From the NCBI GenBank assembly GCA_016722705.1, contig JADKGN010000002.1:1-52740 (forward strand): a DNA stretch of 52,740 nt. Reading direction: 5' to 3'. The notes under the pieces were generated by a model that was not told where the DNA came from, made no database searches, and worked only from the letters and a program-made list of their open reading frames with translations. Below, piece by piece: positions 24,102 to 33,278 of the stretch. The first letter of the stretch is position 1, and each line of letters opens with the position of its first letter. Origin of the DNA: Candidatus Dechloromonas phosphoritropha (GTDB lineage: Bacteria; Pseudomonadota; Gammaproteobacteria; Burkholderiales; Rhodocyclaceae). The position numbers and the translations under genes were made by a program.

Positions 24102-25116
24102 CGCGGTCGAGTACGAGCGGGTCGCAGAGGCCTGCTCCAACCTCTTTCTCGAAGGCAAGAGTCCGTCATTCGAGTCGGTCTACGAGCTGATTGGCCGCAA
24201 GGGCGGCGCCAAGGTTGTCCAGGGGATGATTGCCGACTGGCGTAAAGAGATGGCCAACCGATTCATGGCCGGCCGTACCAACCCCGATCTCCCGGAAGCG
24301 TTGATCACCGAGGCCGACAAGGTGCTCACCGTCGTCTGGCGTCTGGCACTGGAAAAGTCCGATGCCGCGTACGCCGACGAACGCGCTCAGATCGACCAGG
24401 TCCGGGTTGACATGGCGGCCAAGGTGGCACAAGCCCAGGAACGCGCCGCGGAGTTCGAGCGCGAAGCCCTTTCCTTGCAGGGAGAACTGCAAACACTACA
24501 AGTGAGACTGCAGGGAAGCCAGGCGGAGATTGAGGACCTGCGGCAGCGCCTGGCCGATACCACCACCCTCCTTCGCGCCCGTGACGAGCAGATCGGCCAG
24601 ATGCGTGAAGATGGCGGCCGGCTTGCCAACACTCTGGAGAGTGAGCGACGTAATCACGAAATCGAATTGCTAGCCGAGCGTGAGCGACACGACCAGGCAG
24701 TGAACGCCGAACGGCAGCGGGCCCACGAATCGGTCGAGCGCGAGCGGGAAATTGCCGCCGGCGAACGCCAGTACCTGATGCGCCAGACCGATGCGATCAG
24801 GCAAGCGGCCAAGGCGAATGAAGCTGTCCTCAAAGAGCAACTCCAGGAGGCCAAGGCCTTCGCCGAGAGTTTCCAGGCGCGAGCCGGCCGGGCGGAAAGC
24901 GAAGCGGCGTTCTGGCGCGGCAAGGCCGAAGCAGCAGCGGAAGAATCCAGCCGCTGGCAGCGGTCGTCAGAGGATTCTTTGGTCAAGATAGAGGGTTTCC
25001 AAGTGCTCATCCGGACTCTGGAGAACGAGCTTGCCACGTCGGCAGAGAAACGAGCTACTCAGGAAAAACGGCTTACTGGCCTAGTGGGAGCGAAGCGGCG
25101 ATTTGAGGACATATAA
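24088..25116 (+). CDS. Second KfrA-like DNA-binding coiled-coil protein
   Basis: GTG 24088 gives 342 residues. The N-terminus (YERVAEACSNLFLEGKSPSF, then SVYELIGRKGGAKVVQGMIADWRKE) is the KfrA-type DNA-binding domain; residues of about 100-330 form a long coiled coil rich in E, R, A and Q. KfrA-like proteins help plasmid maintenance and autoregulate. It differs clearly from the kfrA at 12251-13144, so it is a paralogue or comes from a different plasmid. The ATG-free start and overlap with the 57-codon ORF suggest translational coupling. Confidence 0.75.
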   Translation: MARTSAVEYERVAEACSNLFLEGKSPSFESVYELIGRKGGAKVVQGMIADWRKEMANRFMAGRTNPDLPEALITEADKVLTVVWRLALEKSDAAYADERAQIDQVRVDMAAKVAQAQERAAEFEREALSLQGELQTLQVRLQGSQAEIEDLRQRLADTTTLLRARDEQIGQMREDGGRLANTLESERRNHEIELLAERERHDQAVNAERQRAHESVEREREIAAGERQYLMRQTDAIRQAAKANEAVLKEQLQEAKAFAESFQARAGRAESEAAFWRGKAEAAAEESSRWQRSSEDSLVKIEGFQVLIRTLENELATSAEKRATQEKRLTGLVGAKRRFEDI

Positions 25117-25148
25117 GTCCACGCTGATTCAGTGGTAGGTTCATCTAG

Positions 25149-25247
25149 GGAAGCGCTGATTTAATCGGTTTGCGAAATTTCAGACCCAATGCAATCAATA
25201 GCTTACGTTGCGTGTTCGACGCGAAAAAGGAATTAATCAGCGCCTCC
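25149..25247. mobile_element. Intact 99-bp miniature element, CTAG target
   Basis: Its ends are GGAAGCGCTGATTTAATC and the inverted GGAGGCGCTGATTAATTCC. It is flanked by CTAG on both sides (25145-25148, 25248-25251). The second copy, split by the IS1111 element at 4092-5706, is flanked by CTAA. The YTAR target fits IS5-type mobilisation. The remaining bases to 25368 contain nothing recognisable. Confidence 0.7.
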
Positions 25248-25450
25248 CTAGGGGTTGTAAGCTGGAATCTCAAATTTTTCCTTCAGGCCAGCAAAGCCGA
25301 CTCCTCGGTGGATGGCCTCCACAAGTCCTGAGTTTCTGGATCACTCCATGAATGGGTCGCGACAAGTCGGGTGGATTTAAACAAACGTCAGAAAAGTCCC
25401 ATAGGTTTTTGAGCGATGGCGCGGCCTGAACTTCAGGTGAACTGAACCGC

Positions 25451-26098
25451 TCACGCCGGGGCATGGGCTTTGGCGGTCTTCATTCCGTGCTTCTTGAGCC
25501 AGTTGTGGAGATTCGCTTCAGTCGTGTGGTAACGCTGCGCGATGAATCTCTGCGTCGAGCCGTTGGCCAACAGGCTCTCGATTTCCGGTCGAAACGTATC
25601 CAGCTTGCTCTTGCCCGGTCCTTTGGGGCGTCCGAGCGTGAAGCCCTGTTCTTTCTTGAAGCGCAGCGCTTCCTTGGTCCGCTGCGAAATCAAATCGCGT
25701 TCGATCTCTGCCGCCATCGAGAATGCCAGGGCAATGATCTTGCTCTGGATGGTGTGGTCCAGCTGCCAATTTCCCTTCACCGAATAGACGCGGATGCCCT
25801 TGCGCGTCACCAGCACCAGAATCTCCATGCATTCGAGCATGCTGCGGCCCAGTCGCGACAGCTCAGCCACAATGATGGCATCGCCCCTCTGCAATTCCTC
25901 CAGCACCTGCGCGATCTGGCGTTCCCGCCATGGTGTGCGTCCTGAGGCAATCTCCTCGACGAAATGCACCTTGCCCAGATCGTGGTGGTTGGCAAAGCGG
26001 AGGATATCCGCCTTGTTCTTCTCGATGTCCTGGTCGAGGGTCGACACGCGCAGATAAGCGACCGTTTTGGGCGTCGTAGCAGCCACCTGTGTTGCCAT
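25451..26098 (-). CDS. tnpR: Serine recombinase (resolvase) of the Tn3-family transposon, copy 1
   Basis: The 215-residue serine recombinase has the catalytic segment TVAYLRVSTLDQ (nucleophile about S19), IIVAELSRLGRSMLECMEIL with the active-site arginines, and AAEIERDLISQRTKEALR. It ends in a helix-turn-helix (STQRFIAQRYHTTEANLHNW). All catalytic residues are present, unlike in the deleted tnpR at 1537. It resolves cointegrates at the res site between it and tnpA and probably represses both genes. A near-identical second copy lies at 36643-37290. Confidence 0.88.
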   Translation of the reverse strand: MATQVAATTPKTVAYLRVSTLDQDIEKNKADILRFANHHDLGKVHFVEEIASGRTPWRERQIAQVLEELQRGDAIIVAELSRLGRSMLECMEILVLVTRKGIRVYSVKGNWQLDHTIQSKIIALAFSMAAEIERDLISQRTKEALRFKKEQGFTLGRPKGPGKSKLDTFRPEIESLLANGSTQRFIAQRYHTTEANLHNWLKKHGMKTAKAHAPA

Positions 26099-26253
26099 GG
26101 TTACGCCATTCGATGAATACCTGAAAGTAATGCTTATCAGATAAGCATATGCATAGAAATATCAAGCATTATTGCCTAATCTTCCTTACCGGATAAACGA
26201 TCGTTTTAAGAATAGACGATCCCTGCGTATGTTCCACCTGGTGAGGGCTCCCC
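26099..26253. other. res: res/promoter region between tnpR and tnpA, copy 1
   Basis: The 155-base divergent gap holds the perfect 9-base-arm palindrome ATGCTTATC-A-GATAAGCAT (26130-26148) and the 12-base palindrome AAACGATCGTTT (26195-26206). These are likely resolvase binding subsites that overlap the divergent promoters. The same sequence recurs at 37291-37445. Confidence 0.65.
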
Positions 26254-29200
26254 ATGCCAAGAATGAAGATCTTCAACACCCTGGAGAAAGAGGCGTTCGA
26301 GTCCCCGCCGGTGCTCAACAGCGCCGAGCGCAAACGGTACTTCTCTTTGCCGTTGATGCTCAAAGACTCGATGGTGAATTTGCGGACACCGACCAACAAA
26401 GTCTGCTTCCTGGTGGCGGCAGGTTACTTCAAGGCACGGCGCAAATTCTTCGGCTGCCAATTCCGCCAGGCTGATATCGAGTACGTCGCGAATCAGGTCG
26501 GCGTGAACTCGACCGAGGTTCGCGTCGAGACCTACAGCAAGGAAACCTGTGCCCGCCATCAGCGCGTCATCCTGAGCTACTTCAGCTGCGGTCCATTCGA
26601 CGAAGCAGCGAAGAGCATCACCGCCAGGGAGATTGCAGCTCTGGTGCGCGTCCAGTTCCGGCCCAAGCTGGTGCTGCTGGAAATCATCCAGGTGCTGACC
26701 CACAAGAGAATTGCGATCCCCAGCTACAACGTGCTGGCTGACCTTATCGTCTCGGCGCTCAATCGGCACCAGCATACCCTCAGTGAAATCATCAACGAGT
26801 GCCTCAGCGAAAACCAACGCACCGGGCTCGACGATTTGTTGGAAAAGGCGCCCGGCGAGGGCTGGCGTTACCGCCTCACGTTGTTGAAAAAGCCTTACCA
26901 ATCCACGCAGCCGGCGAAAATCAGAGCCAATCTGACAGACCTGGACACCGTGCAGACGCTCTATCTCGACCTGAAGCCGCTCGTGCAGCGCCTGGACTTG
27001 AGCTACGAAAGCATCCGTTACTACGCCTACTCGGTCATCAAGGCCCAGATTCCCCAAGTTTCGCGCCGCGCTGACGAAGACCGCTTCCTGCACCTGATTG
27101 CCTTCGTCGTATATCAGACCTTTAAGCTGAACGACACCTTGATCGATACGATGCTAAGCGCCGTGCAAGCGGCAGTCAACGCCGCGCAGAAGGACCAAAA
27201 GGACGTCTCCTTCCGGGAGCGCGACCAGCGCAACCAGTCCTTCGCCACCCTCGTCGAGCGGTTTCGGCAGAACGTCCGCGAAACGCTGTCCGCAATCAAG
27301 CATATCGTTGCCGATGCGCAATTGAGCGACAGCCAGAAGCTCGCTTTGATCGACGTAGCACTGAATGCGGACACTGCCAAGCCGGCCCAGGTCGAACAGC
27401 AACTCGACGAGTTCAAGCAAAACGCGGTGAAATTGCAGCAGGGTCCGGACTACTTCGCGCAGCTGGAAGCGCGCTCCCTCAAGCTGCAACACCGCGTCGC
27501 CGACATCGTGCGCCAAGTGCAGTTCGCGCCCAACTGCGGCAAGCCGGCGTTGTGGGACGCGTTGCGCCATTATCAGCAGAAGGAGGGCAACGTTGACAAG
27601 AGCGCCCCTGACGATTTTCTGGCCGACGAACAGCGCGCCGCACTAACCGCCGAGGACGGCAAGTTCCGCGTCTCGCTGTACAAGGCGCTGCTCTTTGTCG
27701 AGATCGCCGAAGCCATCAAGTCTGGCGCGCTGAATCTGATCCACTCGGAGAAATACCGGTCCCTGGACGAATACCTGATCCCAAAGGCGGATTGGGAAGC
27801 CCACCGGGCCGAGTATCTGCAACGAGCGCAGCTTGAGGGCTTCGCCGACTGCAAGGCCACCTTGAGCGCGCTTGATCTGGCACTTGATGCCCGTTACCAG
27901 AAAACGAACCAGAACCTCACATCCGGTGAAAACCCGTATCTGACCATACGCGCCAACGGCAGCTTCCATGTCAGTACGCCCAAGCAAGAAGAGGTGGAAT
28001 GCCTGTCCTTGGGGGCTTTCTTCCCGGATCGGAAATATATCCCCATGCTGGAAATGCTCGCGACGGTGGATCACGCCACCCACTTCCTCGATGAATTCGA
28101 GCATTGGCAAATCAAGTACCAACGCGCCAAGCCGACCAAGAAGATTCTGTTTGCCGGCATCATCGGCTATGGCTGCGATATCGGCCACCGCAAGCTGGCG
28201 CAGATTTCCAGGCAGATCGACGAGGGCGAGCTGGATAACGCAGTCAACTGGCATTTCTCGCTGCAGAACGTCCAGGGCGCCAACGATCGCATCCTGCGCT
28301 TTGTCGACCGAATGAGCGTGCCGAACATCTATCGGCGCAAACCTGACGTATTGCACACCTCCAGCGACGGCCAGAAATTCGAGGTGGCCGTTGACTCCCT
28401 GAATGCCAACTACTCGTACAAGTATCTGGGCAAAGACAAAGGCGTCAGCGTGGTGACGTTCATCGACATGCGCGATCTGATGTGGCACTCCACGGTGATC
28501 AGCTCCGCCGAACGGGAGGCGGCCTACGTCATCGACGGGCTGATGCACAACGACGTGGTCAAGAGTGACGTGCATTCGACCGACACGCACGGTTACTCGG
28601 AAATCATCTTCGCGGCGACCCATCTCCTGATGTTTGAGTTTGCGCCGCGGATCAAGGGCGTGGGCCGGCAGCAGCTCAGCGCGTTCAAGCACCGCAATCA
28701 TTACGCGGAGCAAGGACACGTACTGCTACCCGACCGCTACATCCGCGAGCCCCACATCGAGGATCAATGGGATGAGGTTCTGCGCTTTATCGCGACCATC
28801 CGGCTGAAGGTGACGACCGCCTCGCAGCTCTTCAAGCGCCTGAACTCCTATTCCAAGCAACATCCGCTGTACCGGGCCTTGAAAGAATTCGGGAAGATTC
28901 CGAAGACGCTCTTCATTCTGAAATATGCTGACGATCTGGAATTCCGGCAGGCCATCGAGAAGCAGCTCAACAAGGTCGAGGCCTCGAACAAGTTCTCCAA
29001 GGCCGTTTCGTTCGGCCACAGCCAGGAATTCATCCAAAGCGAGAAGGAAGACCAGGAGATCGCCGAAGCTTGCCGGCGGCTGATCAAGAATGCGATCGTA
29101 TGCTGGAACTACCTCTACCTTTCACGGGAGCTTGCCGCAGAAAAGAGCGAAGAGCGCATGGTGAAACTGCTCGAAGCCATTCGCCATGGCTCGGTCGCCA

Positions 29201-29307
29201 CCTGGGCGCATTTCAACCTGCACGGGGAGTTCGATTTCTCGGATGAGCGAATGGTCGACTCGATGGGCTTGGCACTTCCCAAAAATCCGGCCTGGGTGTC
29301 GGGTTAA
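26254..29307 (+). CDS. tnpA: Tn3-family transposase TnpA, copy 1
   Basis: The protein is 1017 residues, the usual size of TnpA. The N-terminal half is DNA binding. The catalytic region shows the first aspartate in SSDGQKFEVAVDSLNANYS, the second in HSTDTHGYSEIIFAATHLLM, and the glutamate within FGHSQEFIQSEKEDQEIAE. The start ATG 26254 sits after GTGAGGGCTCCCC; a poorer ribosome site is usual for transposases. It performs replicative transposition that makes cointegrates. The gene is intact, and its copy at 37446-40499 differs at one visible codon (serine here, tyrosine there). Confidence 0.92.
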   Translation: MPRMKIFNTLEKEAFESPPVLNSAERKRYFSLPLMLKDSMVNLRTPTNKVCFLVAAGYFKARRKFFGCQFRQADIEYVANQVGVNSTEVRVETYSKETCARHQRVILSYFSCGPFDEAAKSITAREIAALVRVQFRPKLVLLEIIQVLTHKRIAIPSYNVLADLIVSALNRHQHTLSEIINECLSENQRTGLDDLLEKAPGEGWRYRLTLLKKPYQSTQPAKIRANLTDLDTVQTLYLDLKPLVQRLDLSYESIRYYAYSVIKAQIPQVSRRADEDRFLHLIAFVVYQTFKLNDTLIDTMLSAVQAAVNAAQKDQKDVSFRERDQRNQSFATLVERFRQNVRETLSAIKHIVADAQLSDSQKLALIDVALNADTAKPAQVEQQLDEFKQNAVKLQQGPDYFAQLEARSLKLQHRVADIVRQVQFAPNCGKPALWDALRHYQQKEGNVDKSAPDDFLADEQRAALTAEDGKFRVSLYKALLFVEIAEAIKSGALNLIHSEKYRSLDEYLIPKADWEAHRAEYLQRAQLEGFADCKATLSALDLALDARYQKTNQNLTSGENPYLTIRANGSFHVSTPKQEEVECLSLGAFFPDRKYIPMLEMLATVDHATHFLDEFEHWQIKYQRAKPTKKILFAGIIGYGCDIGHRKLAQISRQIDEGELDNAVNWHFSLQNVQGANDRILRFVDRMSVPNIYRRKPDVLHTSSDGQKFEVAVDSLNANYSYKYLGKDKGVSVVTFIDMRDLMWHSTVISSAEREAAYVIDGLMHNDVVKSDVHSTDTHGYSEIIFAATHLLMFEFAPRIKGVGRQQLSAFKHRNHYAEQGHVLLPDRYIREPHIEDQWDEVLRFIATIRLKVTTASQLFKRLNSYSKQHPLYRALKEFGKIPKTLFILKYADDLEFRQAIEKQLNKVEASNKFSKAVSFGHSQEFIQSEKEDQEIAEACRRLIKNAIVCWNYLYLSRELAAEKSEERMVKLLEAIRHGSVATWAHFNLHGEFDFSDERMVDSMGLALPKNPAWVSG

Positions 29308-29409
29308 ATTCGGGAGCTTCCAAATTGGCACAAAGCCTTTCTGGCTGGGGTATTACGAAAAATCCTATGGGACGTTTCTGACGTTTGTTTAATTGGACCC
29401 AATCAGTTC

Positions 29410-30729
29410 ATGGAGGGCCTCAAGCGCCGCAACCCTGGGGAGATAGAGTTTCATCAGGCTGTCTATGAGGTGGCAGCCAATGTCTTTGACTTCATTGCGG
29501 ACAAGGAAAAATACCACCAGATGAAGATCTTGCAGCGGATTGCTGAGCCCGATCGCGTCATCAGCTTCCGTGTCTGCTGGGAAGACGACAACGGCAACAT
29601 CCGGGTGAATCGCGGTTACCGCGTACAAAACAACAACTCCATCGGGCCCTATAAAGGCGGGATCCGATTCCACCCGAGCGTCAATCAAAGCATCATGAAA
29701 TTTCTGGCCTTCGAGCAGACCTTCAAGAACAGCTTGACAGGCCTATCGATGGGCGGTGGCAAGGGCGGCGCCGACTTTAATCCGCGCGGGAAGTCAGACA
29801 ATGAAGCCATGCGCTTTTGCCAATCCTTCATGAACGAGCTTTATCGTCACGGCGGTGAGGATATAGACGTCCCGGCCGGTGATATCGGTGTCGGTGCTCG
29901 CGAGATCGGTTACATGTTCGGCCAATGGAAGCGCCTGACCAGCCGATTCACTGGGGTGTTGACGGGAAAGGGCCGCGAGTACGGTGGCAGCCCGATTCGT
30001 ACGGAAGCGACCGGATACGGTACGGTCTACATGATGCAAGACATGCTCGAGCGCGTCGGCAACAGCGTCGAAGGCAAGACATGCCTTGTTTCTGGTTCCG
30101 GAAACGTCGCCACGTACGCTGTTGAGAAGATCAATCAGCTTGGAGGCAAGGTCGTGACCTTGTCCGACTCTTCTGGGTTCGTACACGACAAGCATGGTGT
30201 CGACGCGGATCGACTGGCGTTCGTTATTGATCTCAAGACCAAACGTCGTAGTGGTCTGGAAGAGTACGCCAAGGAGTACAACGCAGAGTTTCATCCCAAC
30301 GCTCGTCCCTGGCTGGTGCCTGGCGAGCTCGCATTCCCCTGCGCGACGCAGAATGAGGTTAGCGAGGCAGATGCGAAGATGCTGATTGCCAATGGCTGTA
30401 TCGGCGTTTCCGAGGGGGCGAATATGCCCACCGAGCAGGACGGAATTCATTTGTTCACCAACGCAAGAATCCTTTTTGCGCCCAGCAAGGCAGCCAATGC
30501 CGGCGGTGTCGCGGTGTCTGGTCTGGAAATGAGCCAGAACAGTGCGCGGATCACCTGGAAGGAGGATGAACTGCAGAAGCTTTTGCGCGAAATCATGAGC
30601 GGTATCCATGAGCGCTGTGTCGAGTATGGGCGGCTCCCAGGGACAAATCACGTCGACTATGTCAAAGGCGCAAACATCGCCGGCTTCATTAAGGTTGCCG
30701 ACGCCATGATCGCCTATGGGGTCGTCTAG
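29410..30729 (+). CDS. gdhA: NADP-dependent glutamate dehydrogenase, 5' end cut by the transposon
   Basis: The 439-residue product carries the glutamate dehydrogenase core: GYRVQNNNSIGPYKGGIRFH, MGGGKGGADFNPRGKS with the catalytic lysine, DVPAGDIGVGAREIGYMFGQ, the nucleotide-binding CLVSGSGNVATYA and GANIAGFIKVADAMIAYGVV at the end. It makes glutamate from 2-oxoglutarate and ammonia. Compared with E. coli GdhA, about 10 N-terminal residues are missing; the reading frame before ATG 29410 (AATCAGTTC, N-Q-F) still looks like GdhA and runs straight into the Tn3 end at 29400. Promoter and original start are lost. The ATG that remains has no clear ribosome site, so expression is doubtful. Confidence 0.88.
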   Translation: MEGLKRRNPGEIEFHQAVYEVAANVFDFIADKEKYHQMKILQRIAEPDRVISFRVCWEDDNGNIRVNRGYRVQNNNSIGPYKGGIRFHPSVNQSIMKFLAFEQTFKNSLTGLSMGGGKGGADFNPRGKSDNEAMRFCQSFMNELYRHGGEDIDVPAGDIGVGAREIGYMFGQWKRLTSRFTGVLTGKGREYGGSPIRTEATGYGTVYMMQDMLERVGNSVEGKTCLVSGSGNVATYAVEKINQLGGKVVTLSDSSGFVHDKHGVDADRLAFVIDLKTKRRSGLEEYAKEYNAEFHPNARPWLVPGELAFPCATQNEVSEADAKMLIANGCIGVSEGANMPTEQDGIHLFTNARILFAPSKAANAGGVAVSGLEMSQNSARITWKEDELQKLLREIMSGIHERCVEYGRLPGTNHVDYVKGANIAGFIKVADAMIAYGVV

Positions 30730-31032
30730 GCGCTGCATCGACCCCCGGGCTTCATACGATGAACGCGTTCGACCTGTTCGTGCGGTGGCTCGAACAAGAG
30801 CAGAAGGAAGGACTCCACCGGGCGTATCGACGTTCGGGAAGTTAAGCGCGTGGCGCCGGTGCAACGGTTGAACGTCTCGCTCCAGGACCACACAACCCTT
30901 CGGCTGCATCCTCCGGCGTCCTGATACTTTGGCGCGACGAGATGATCCTGCCGACAGTGTGCGGTGCCCCGGATCTAGCCTAGCCACGCGTTGCCGAAAA
31001 ACGCCGCATTCGAGCTGTGAGGTTCCCTCGGT
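30730..31032. other. Stretch downstream of gdhA
   Basis: About 300 bases with no clear gene. A 28-codon ORF at 30760-30846 (MNAFDLFVRWLEQEQKEGLH) may be the start of a truncated gene, but it lacks a good ribosome site. The IS3-type end begins near 31033. Confidence 0.3.
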
Positions 31033-31056
31033 TTTTCGTCTTCCAAAGGGCGGGGT

Positions 31057-31947
31057 TCATGCTACCTGTTTCTCGTGATGCTTGGTGCTGAGCCACTGTT
31101 CCATGAACTGTGCAGGAGACAGATAAGCCAGGCTCGAATGTTGGCGTTTCCGGTTGTAGAACACCTCGATGTACTCAAGGCTGGTGGCCTTCATATCGGC
31201 ATGGCTGCCATGCGGCACGCCATGTATGCGTTCGTTCTTGAAACTGTTGAACCAACTCTCGGTCGGCGCATTGTCCCAGCAATTGCCTTTCCGGCTCATG
31301 GAGCACGTCATGCCGTATGCCTTGAGCTTGTCCTGGAAAGCGTGGCTGGCGTACTGGCTTCCCCGGTCGGAGTGATGCATCAGGCCTGCCGCCGGTCTGC
31401 GGCGAAACCAGGCCATGGTCAGCGCATCCGTCACGATATCTGCGGTCATGCGCGGTTTGAGTGACCGGCCGACCACTTCACGGTTGAACAGATCCAGCAC
31501 AATGGCCAAGTACAGCCAGCCTTCATCGGTCCATAGGTAGGTGATGTCCGAGGTCCAAACTTGATTCGGTGCCGTCGGTGTGAAGTTACGGGCCAGCAGA
31601 TTATCGGCGACCGGCAGGCCATGGCGAGAATCGGTCGTCACCTTGTAGCGCCGCTTGTGGCGGGCATATATGCCGTTTTCGCGCATCAGCCTCTCCACCC
31701 GCTCCTTGCTCGCCGAGAAACCCCGCGCGCGCAGTTCGCGCACCATGCGTGGGCTACCATAGGCGCCCTTGAGCTCGGCGTGAATGGCTCGGATCAGCGT
31801 CAGCATCTGCTTGTTCGTCAGCCGTTTGCGGTCAGGGACCCCGCCACTCTTCCAGGCGCGATAACCACTGAGGCTCACTTTTAAGGCAGCGCACAGTTCC
31901 GCCAGCGTGAATTCCCGCCGATGCGCGTCAATCCAGGCGTACTTCAC
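31057..31947 (-). CDS. IS3-family transposase OrfB
   Basis: From GTG 31947 the product is 296 residues. The N-terminal HTH_21 region (YGSPRMVRELRARGFSASKE) precedes an rve integrase core: VWTSDITYLWTDEGWLYLAI (first aspartate), LMHHSDRGSQYASHAF (second) and CWDNAPTESWFNSFKNERI (glutamate). All DDE residues are present. In IS3 elements active OrfAB is made by -1 frameshifting from orfA; here the orfA stop overlaps the orfB start by 4 bases (GTGA). Because orfA is internally deleted, the fusion enzyme would lack its leucine zipper. Confidence 0.88.
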   Translation of the reverse strand: MKYAWIDAHRREFTLAELCAALKVSLSGYRAWKSGGVPDRKRLTNKQMLTLIRAIHAELKGAYGSPRMVRELRARGFSASKERVERLMRENGIYARHKRRYKVTTDSRHGLPVADNLLARNFTPTAPNQVWTSDITYLWTDEGWLYLAIVLDLFNREVVGRSLKPRMTADIVTDALTMAWFRRRPAAGLMHHSDRGSQYASHAFQDKLKAYGMTCSMSRKGNCWDNAPTESWFNSFKNERIHGVPHGSHADMKATSLEYIEVFYNRKRQHSSLAYLSPAQFMEQWLSTKHHEKQVA

Positions 31948-32111
31948 AGTGCATCTCTCGCGAAGTACGCCGCCGCTTTCACCCAGTTGCGCAAGGTCTG
32001 CTCGATCAGCCCCAACTCCCTTGCGACGGTGCCGGCCGTCTCGCCTGCTTTCACCCGCTTCACCGCCAGGTCCCTGAACTCCAGCGTGTATGCCGGTTTC
32101 GGTATCTTCAT
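31944..32111 (-). pseudogene. IS3-family OrfA with internal deletion
   Basis: The frame gives 55 residues: MKIPKPAYTLEFRDLAVKRV, then the HTH (TVARELGLIEQTLRNWVKAA), then directly AYFARDAL. Family members have about 40 more residues, the leucine-zipper segment, between WVKAA and AYFAR. The deletion is in frame. The product could still bind the element end but probably cannot multimerise properly. Confidence 0.7.
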
Positions 32112-32162
32112 CTTTCGCTCCAAAAGTGACTGAATTCTACGTCACCCTCGGAAGACGAAATT

Positions 32163-32236
32163 TCGGGGGAAGCTCAACCTTCAGGGTGGGGGATTTTGAA
32201 GTGACCAAAGGTGGGGGAATTTGACCGGCCAACGGG
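32163..32236. repeat. Remnant of an IS21-family end
   Basis: The reverse complement reads GTTGGCCGGTCAAATTCCCC, then CACCTTTGGTCACTTC and further CCCCCACC words, the pattern of multiple subterminal repeats in IS21-family ends. No istA or istB gene is nearby. The IS3 element adjoins it directly. The bases from 32237 to 32315 contain nothing recognisable. Confidence 0.45.
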
Positions 32237-32315
32237 GCGAATGGCCGCTTTCATTTTCTGCCACCGACGGCAGCGGGTCGGTTGCGGTTAGCTGTTGGGC
32301 CAGAACTTGCCTTCA

Positions 32316-33278
32316 TCAAATAGCGATCCGCTCGACCTCGTCGAGGCTGACCTGGTCGTTTCGCCGGTCGTAAAGGCCGGTGGTTCTCGCACTTTCATGG
32401 TTGGCCATCTGCTGCGCTACCTCCAGCTTGCCGCCATTGCGCAGGTACTCGGTGATACCCGTCGCCCGAAAGCTGTGGCAGCCAATTTCCGTCCGTAGGG
32501 AAATGGCCTCGGCGTGCCGCCGGATCATCCGGTACACGTCCGCCTGGCTCATCGCGCGCTCGGTGAGCTGGCCCGTCCGTCCGGCGGCCGTCCGGAACAG
32601 AACCCCCCTGCCCTCACTGCCGATCTGCCCACCTTCGATGTAGGCGTGCAGGTACTCATCGAGATTGTGATGGCAGGGCATTTCGTGTTGCTTGCCGCCC
32701 TTCTCGTGCAGGCGCACCCAGGTCCGCCGGCCTTGCACGTAGACATCCTGAACCTTCATGCCCACAGCCGCGCCAACGCGCGCGAAGGTGTACACCATGA
32801 GAGCGATCAGCGCGCGATCGCGCAGCCCGACCGCCTTGTTGGTGTCGATTCCATCAAGAAGCGCTCGCGCTTCGTCGGCGCCGAGCACGGGTGCCTTGCC
32901 TTTCTTGACCGAGTGTTTCGGGGCGCGTACCGAGCTCGCCGGGTTCGCCGCGATGACCTGGCCGATCACCAGCCAGTCGAAGAGCATCCGAAGGCCAGCC
33001 AGGTGCAGCTTGACCGAGGGTGCCGAGAGGCGCGTTTGTAGTGTCTCGATGTAGGTGGCCACATGGACCGGCTCGATGGTGCGCAGCTCGCGCAAGCCGA
33101 CCTCTTCGCACCAGGCCGAGAATTCGACGGCAGCGCGCGCATAGGCCCGGCGCGTGTTCGGGTTGCGAATGTTGGCGGTGAAGAATTCGAGAGTGCGCTT
33201 GCCCGCCTCCGGTGTCGGCGAAAACAGCGCCGGCAAACCAAATGTTCCGGACGCTGCTTGTATTAGCGATGCGGCCAT
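32316..33278 (-). CDS. XerC/D-like tyrosine recombinase coupled to a toxin-antitoxin pair
   Basis: ATG 33278 follows GGGAGGATCGGTA; its A overlaps the toxin stop (TAATG). The 320-residue enzyme has a SAM-like core-binding domain (TRRAYARAAVEFSAWCEEVG) and all catalytic residues: R167, K193 or K196, H268 and R271 (CHSFRATG), H294 (ANHESART) and Y303 (GLYDRR). The catalytic set is complete. The arrangement antitoxin-toxin-recombinase in one operon links plasmid multimer resolution or integration to addiction. It is not closely similar to the recombinase at 20881. Confidence 0.85.
   Translation of the reverse strand: MAASLIQAASGTFGLPALFSPTPEAGKRTLEFFTANIRNPNTRRAYARAAVEFSAWCEEVGLRELRTIEPVHVATYIETLQTRLSAPSVKLHLAGLRMLFDWLVIGQVIAANPASSVRAPKHSVKKGKAPVLGADEARALLDGIDTNKAVGLRDRALIALMVYTFARVGAAVGMKVQDVYVQGRRTWVRLHEKGGKQHEMPCHHNLDEYLHAYIEGGQIGSEGRGVLFRTAAGRTGQLTERAMSQADVYRMIRRHAEAISLRTEIGCHSFRATGITEYLRNGGKLEVAQQMANHESARTTGLYDRRNDQVSLDEVERIAI

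Larger units (their letters stand above)
25369..29400. mobile_element. Tn3-family transposon, copy 1
   Basis: The 4032-bp unit has terminal repeats of about 38 bases that share AAACAAACGTCAGAAA and GTCCCATAGG; the left begins GGGTGGATTT and the right (reverse complement) GGGTCCAATT. It carries a divergent resolvase and transposase with a res region between them. It is identical to the copy at 36561-40592 except for one base seen in tnpA (27209 C, 38401 A). The flanking pentamers differ, so no target duplication survives. Confidence 0.85.
31033..32162 (-). mobile_element. IS3-family insertion sequence with shortened orfA
   Basis: The ends share TTTCGTCTTCC followed by similar bases, in inverted orientation, near 31033 and 32162. 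It carries the overlapping orfA and orfB expected for the IS3 family. The element is shorter than usual because orfA lacks its middle. No convincing target duplication was identified. Confidence 0.65.

Noticed and set aside
26206..27093. Long minus-strand frame opposite the Tn3 transposase
   Set aside because: It is a high-GC shadow of tnpA; it lacks a ribosome site and the plus-strand reading is a clear TnpA. The same holds at 37398-38285, 27643-28719 and 38835-39911.
29794..30987. 397-codon minus-strand frame opposite gdhA
   Set aside because: No domain is recognisable and it lies across a clear glutamate dehydrogenase.
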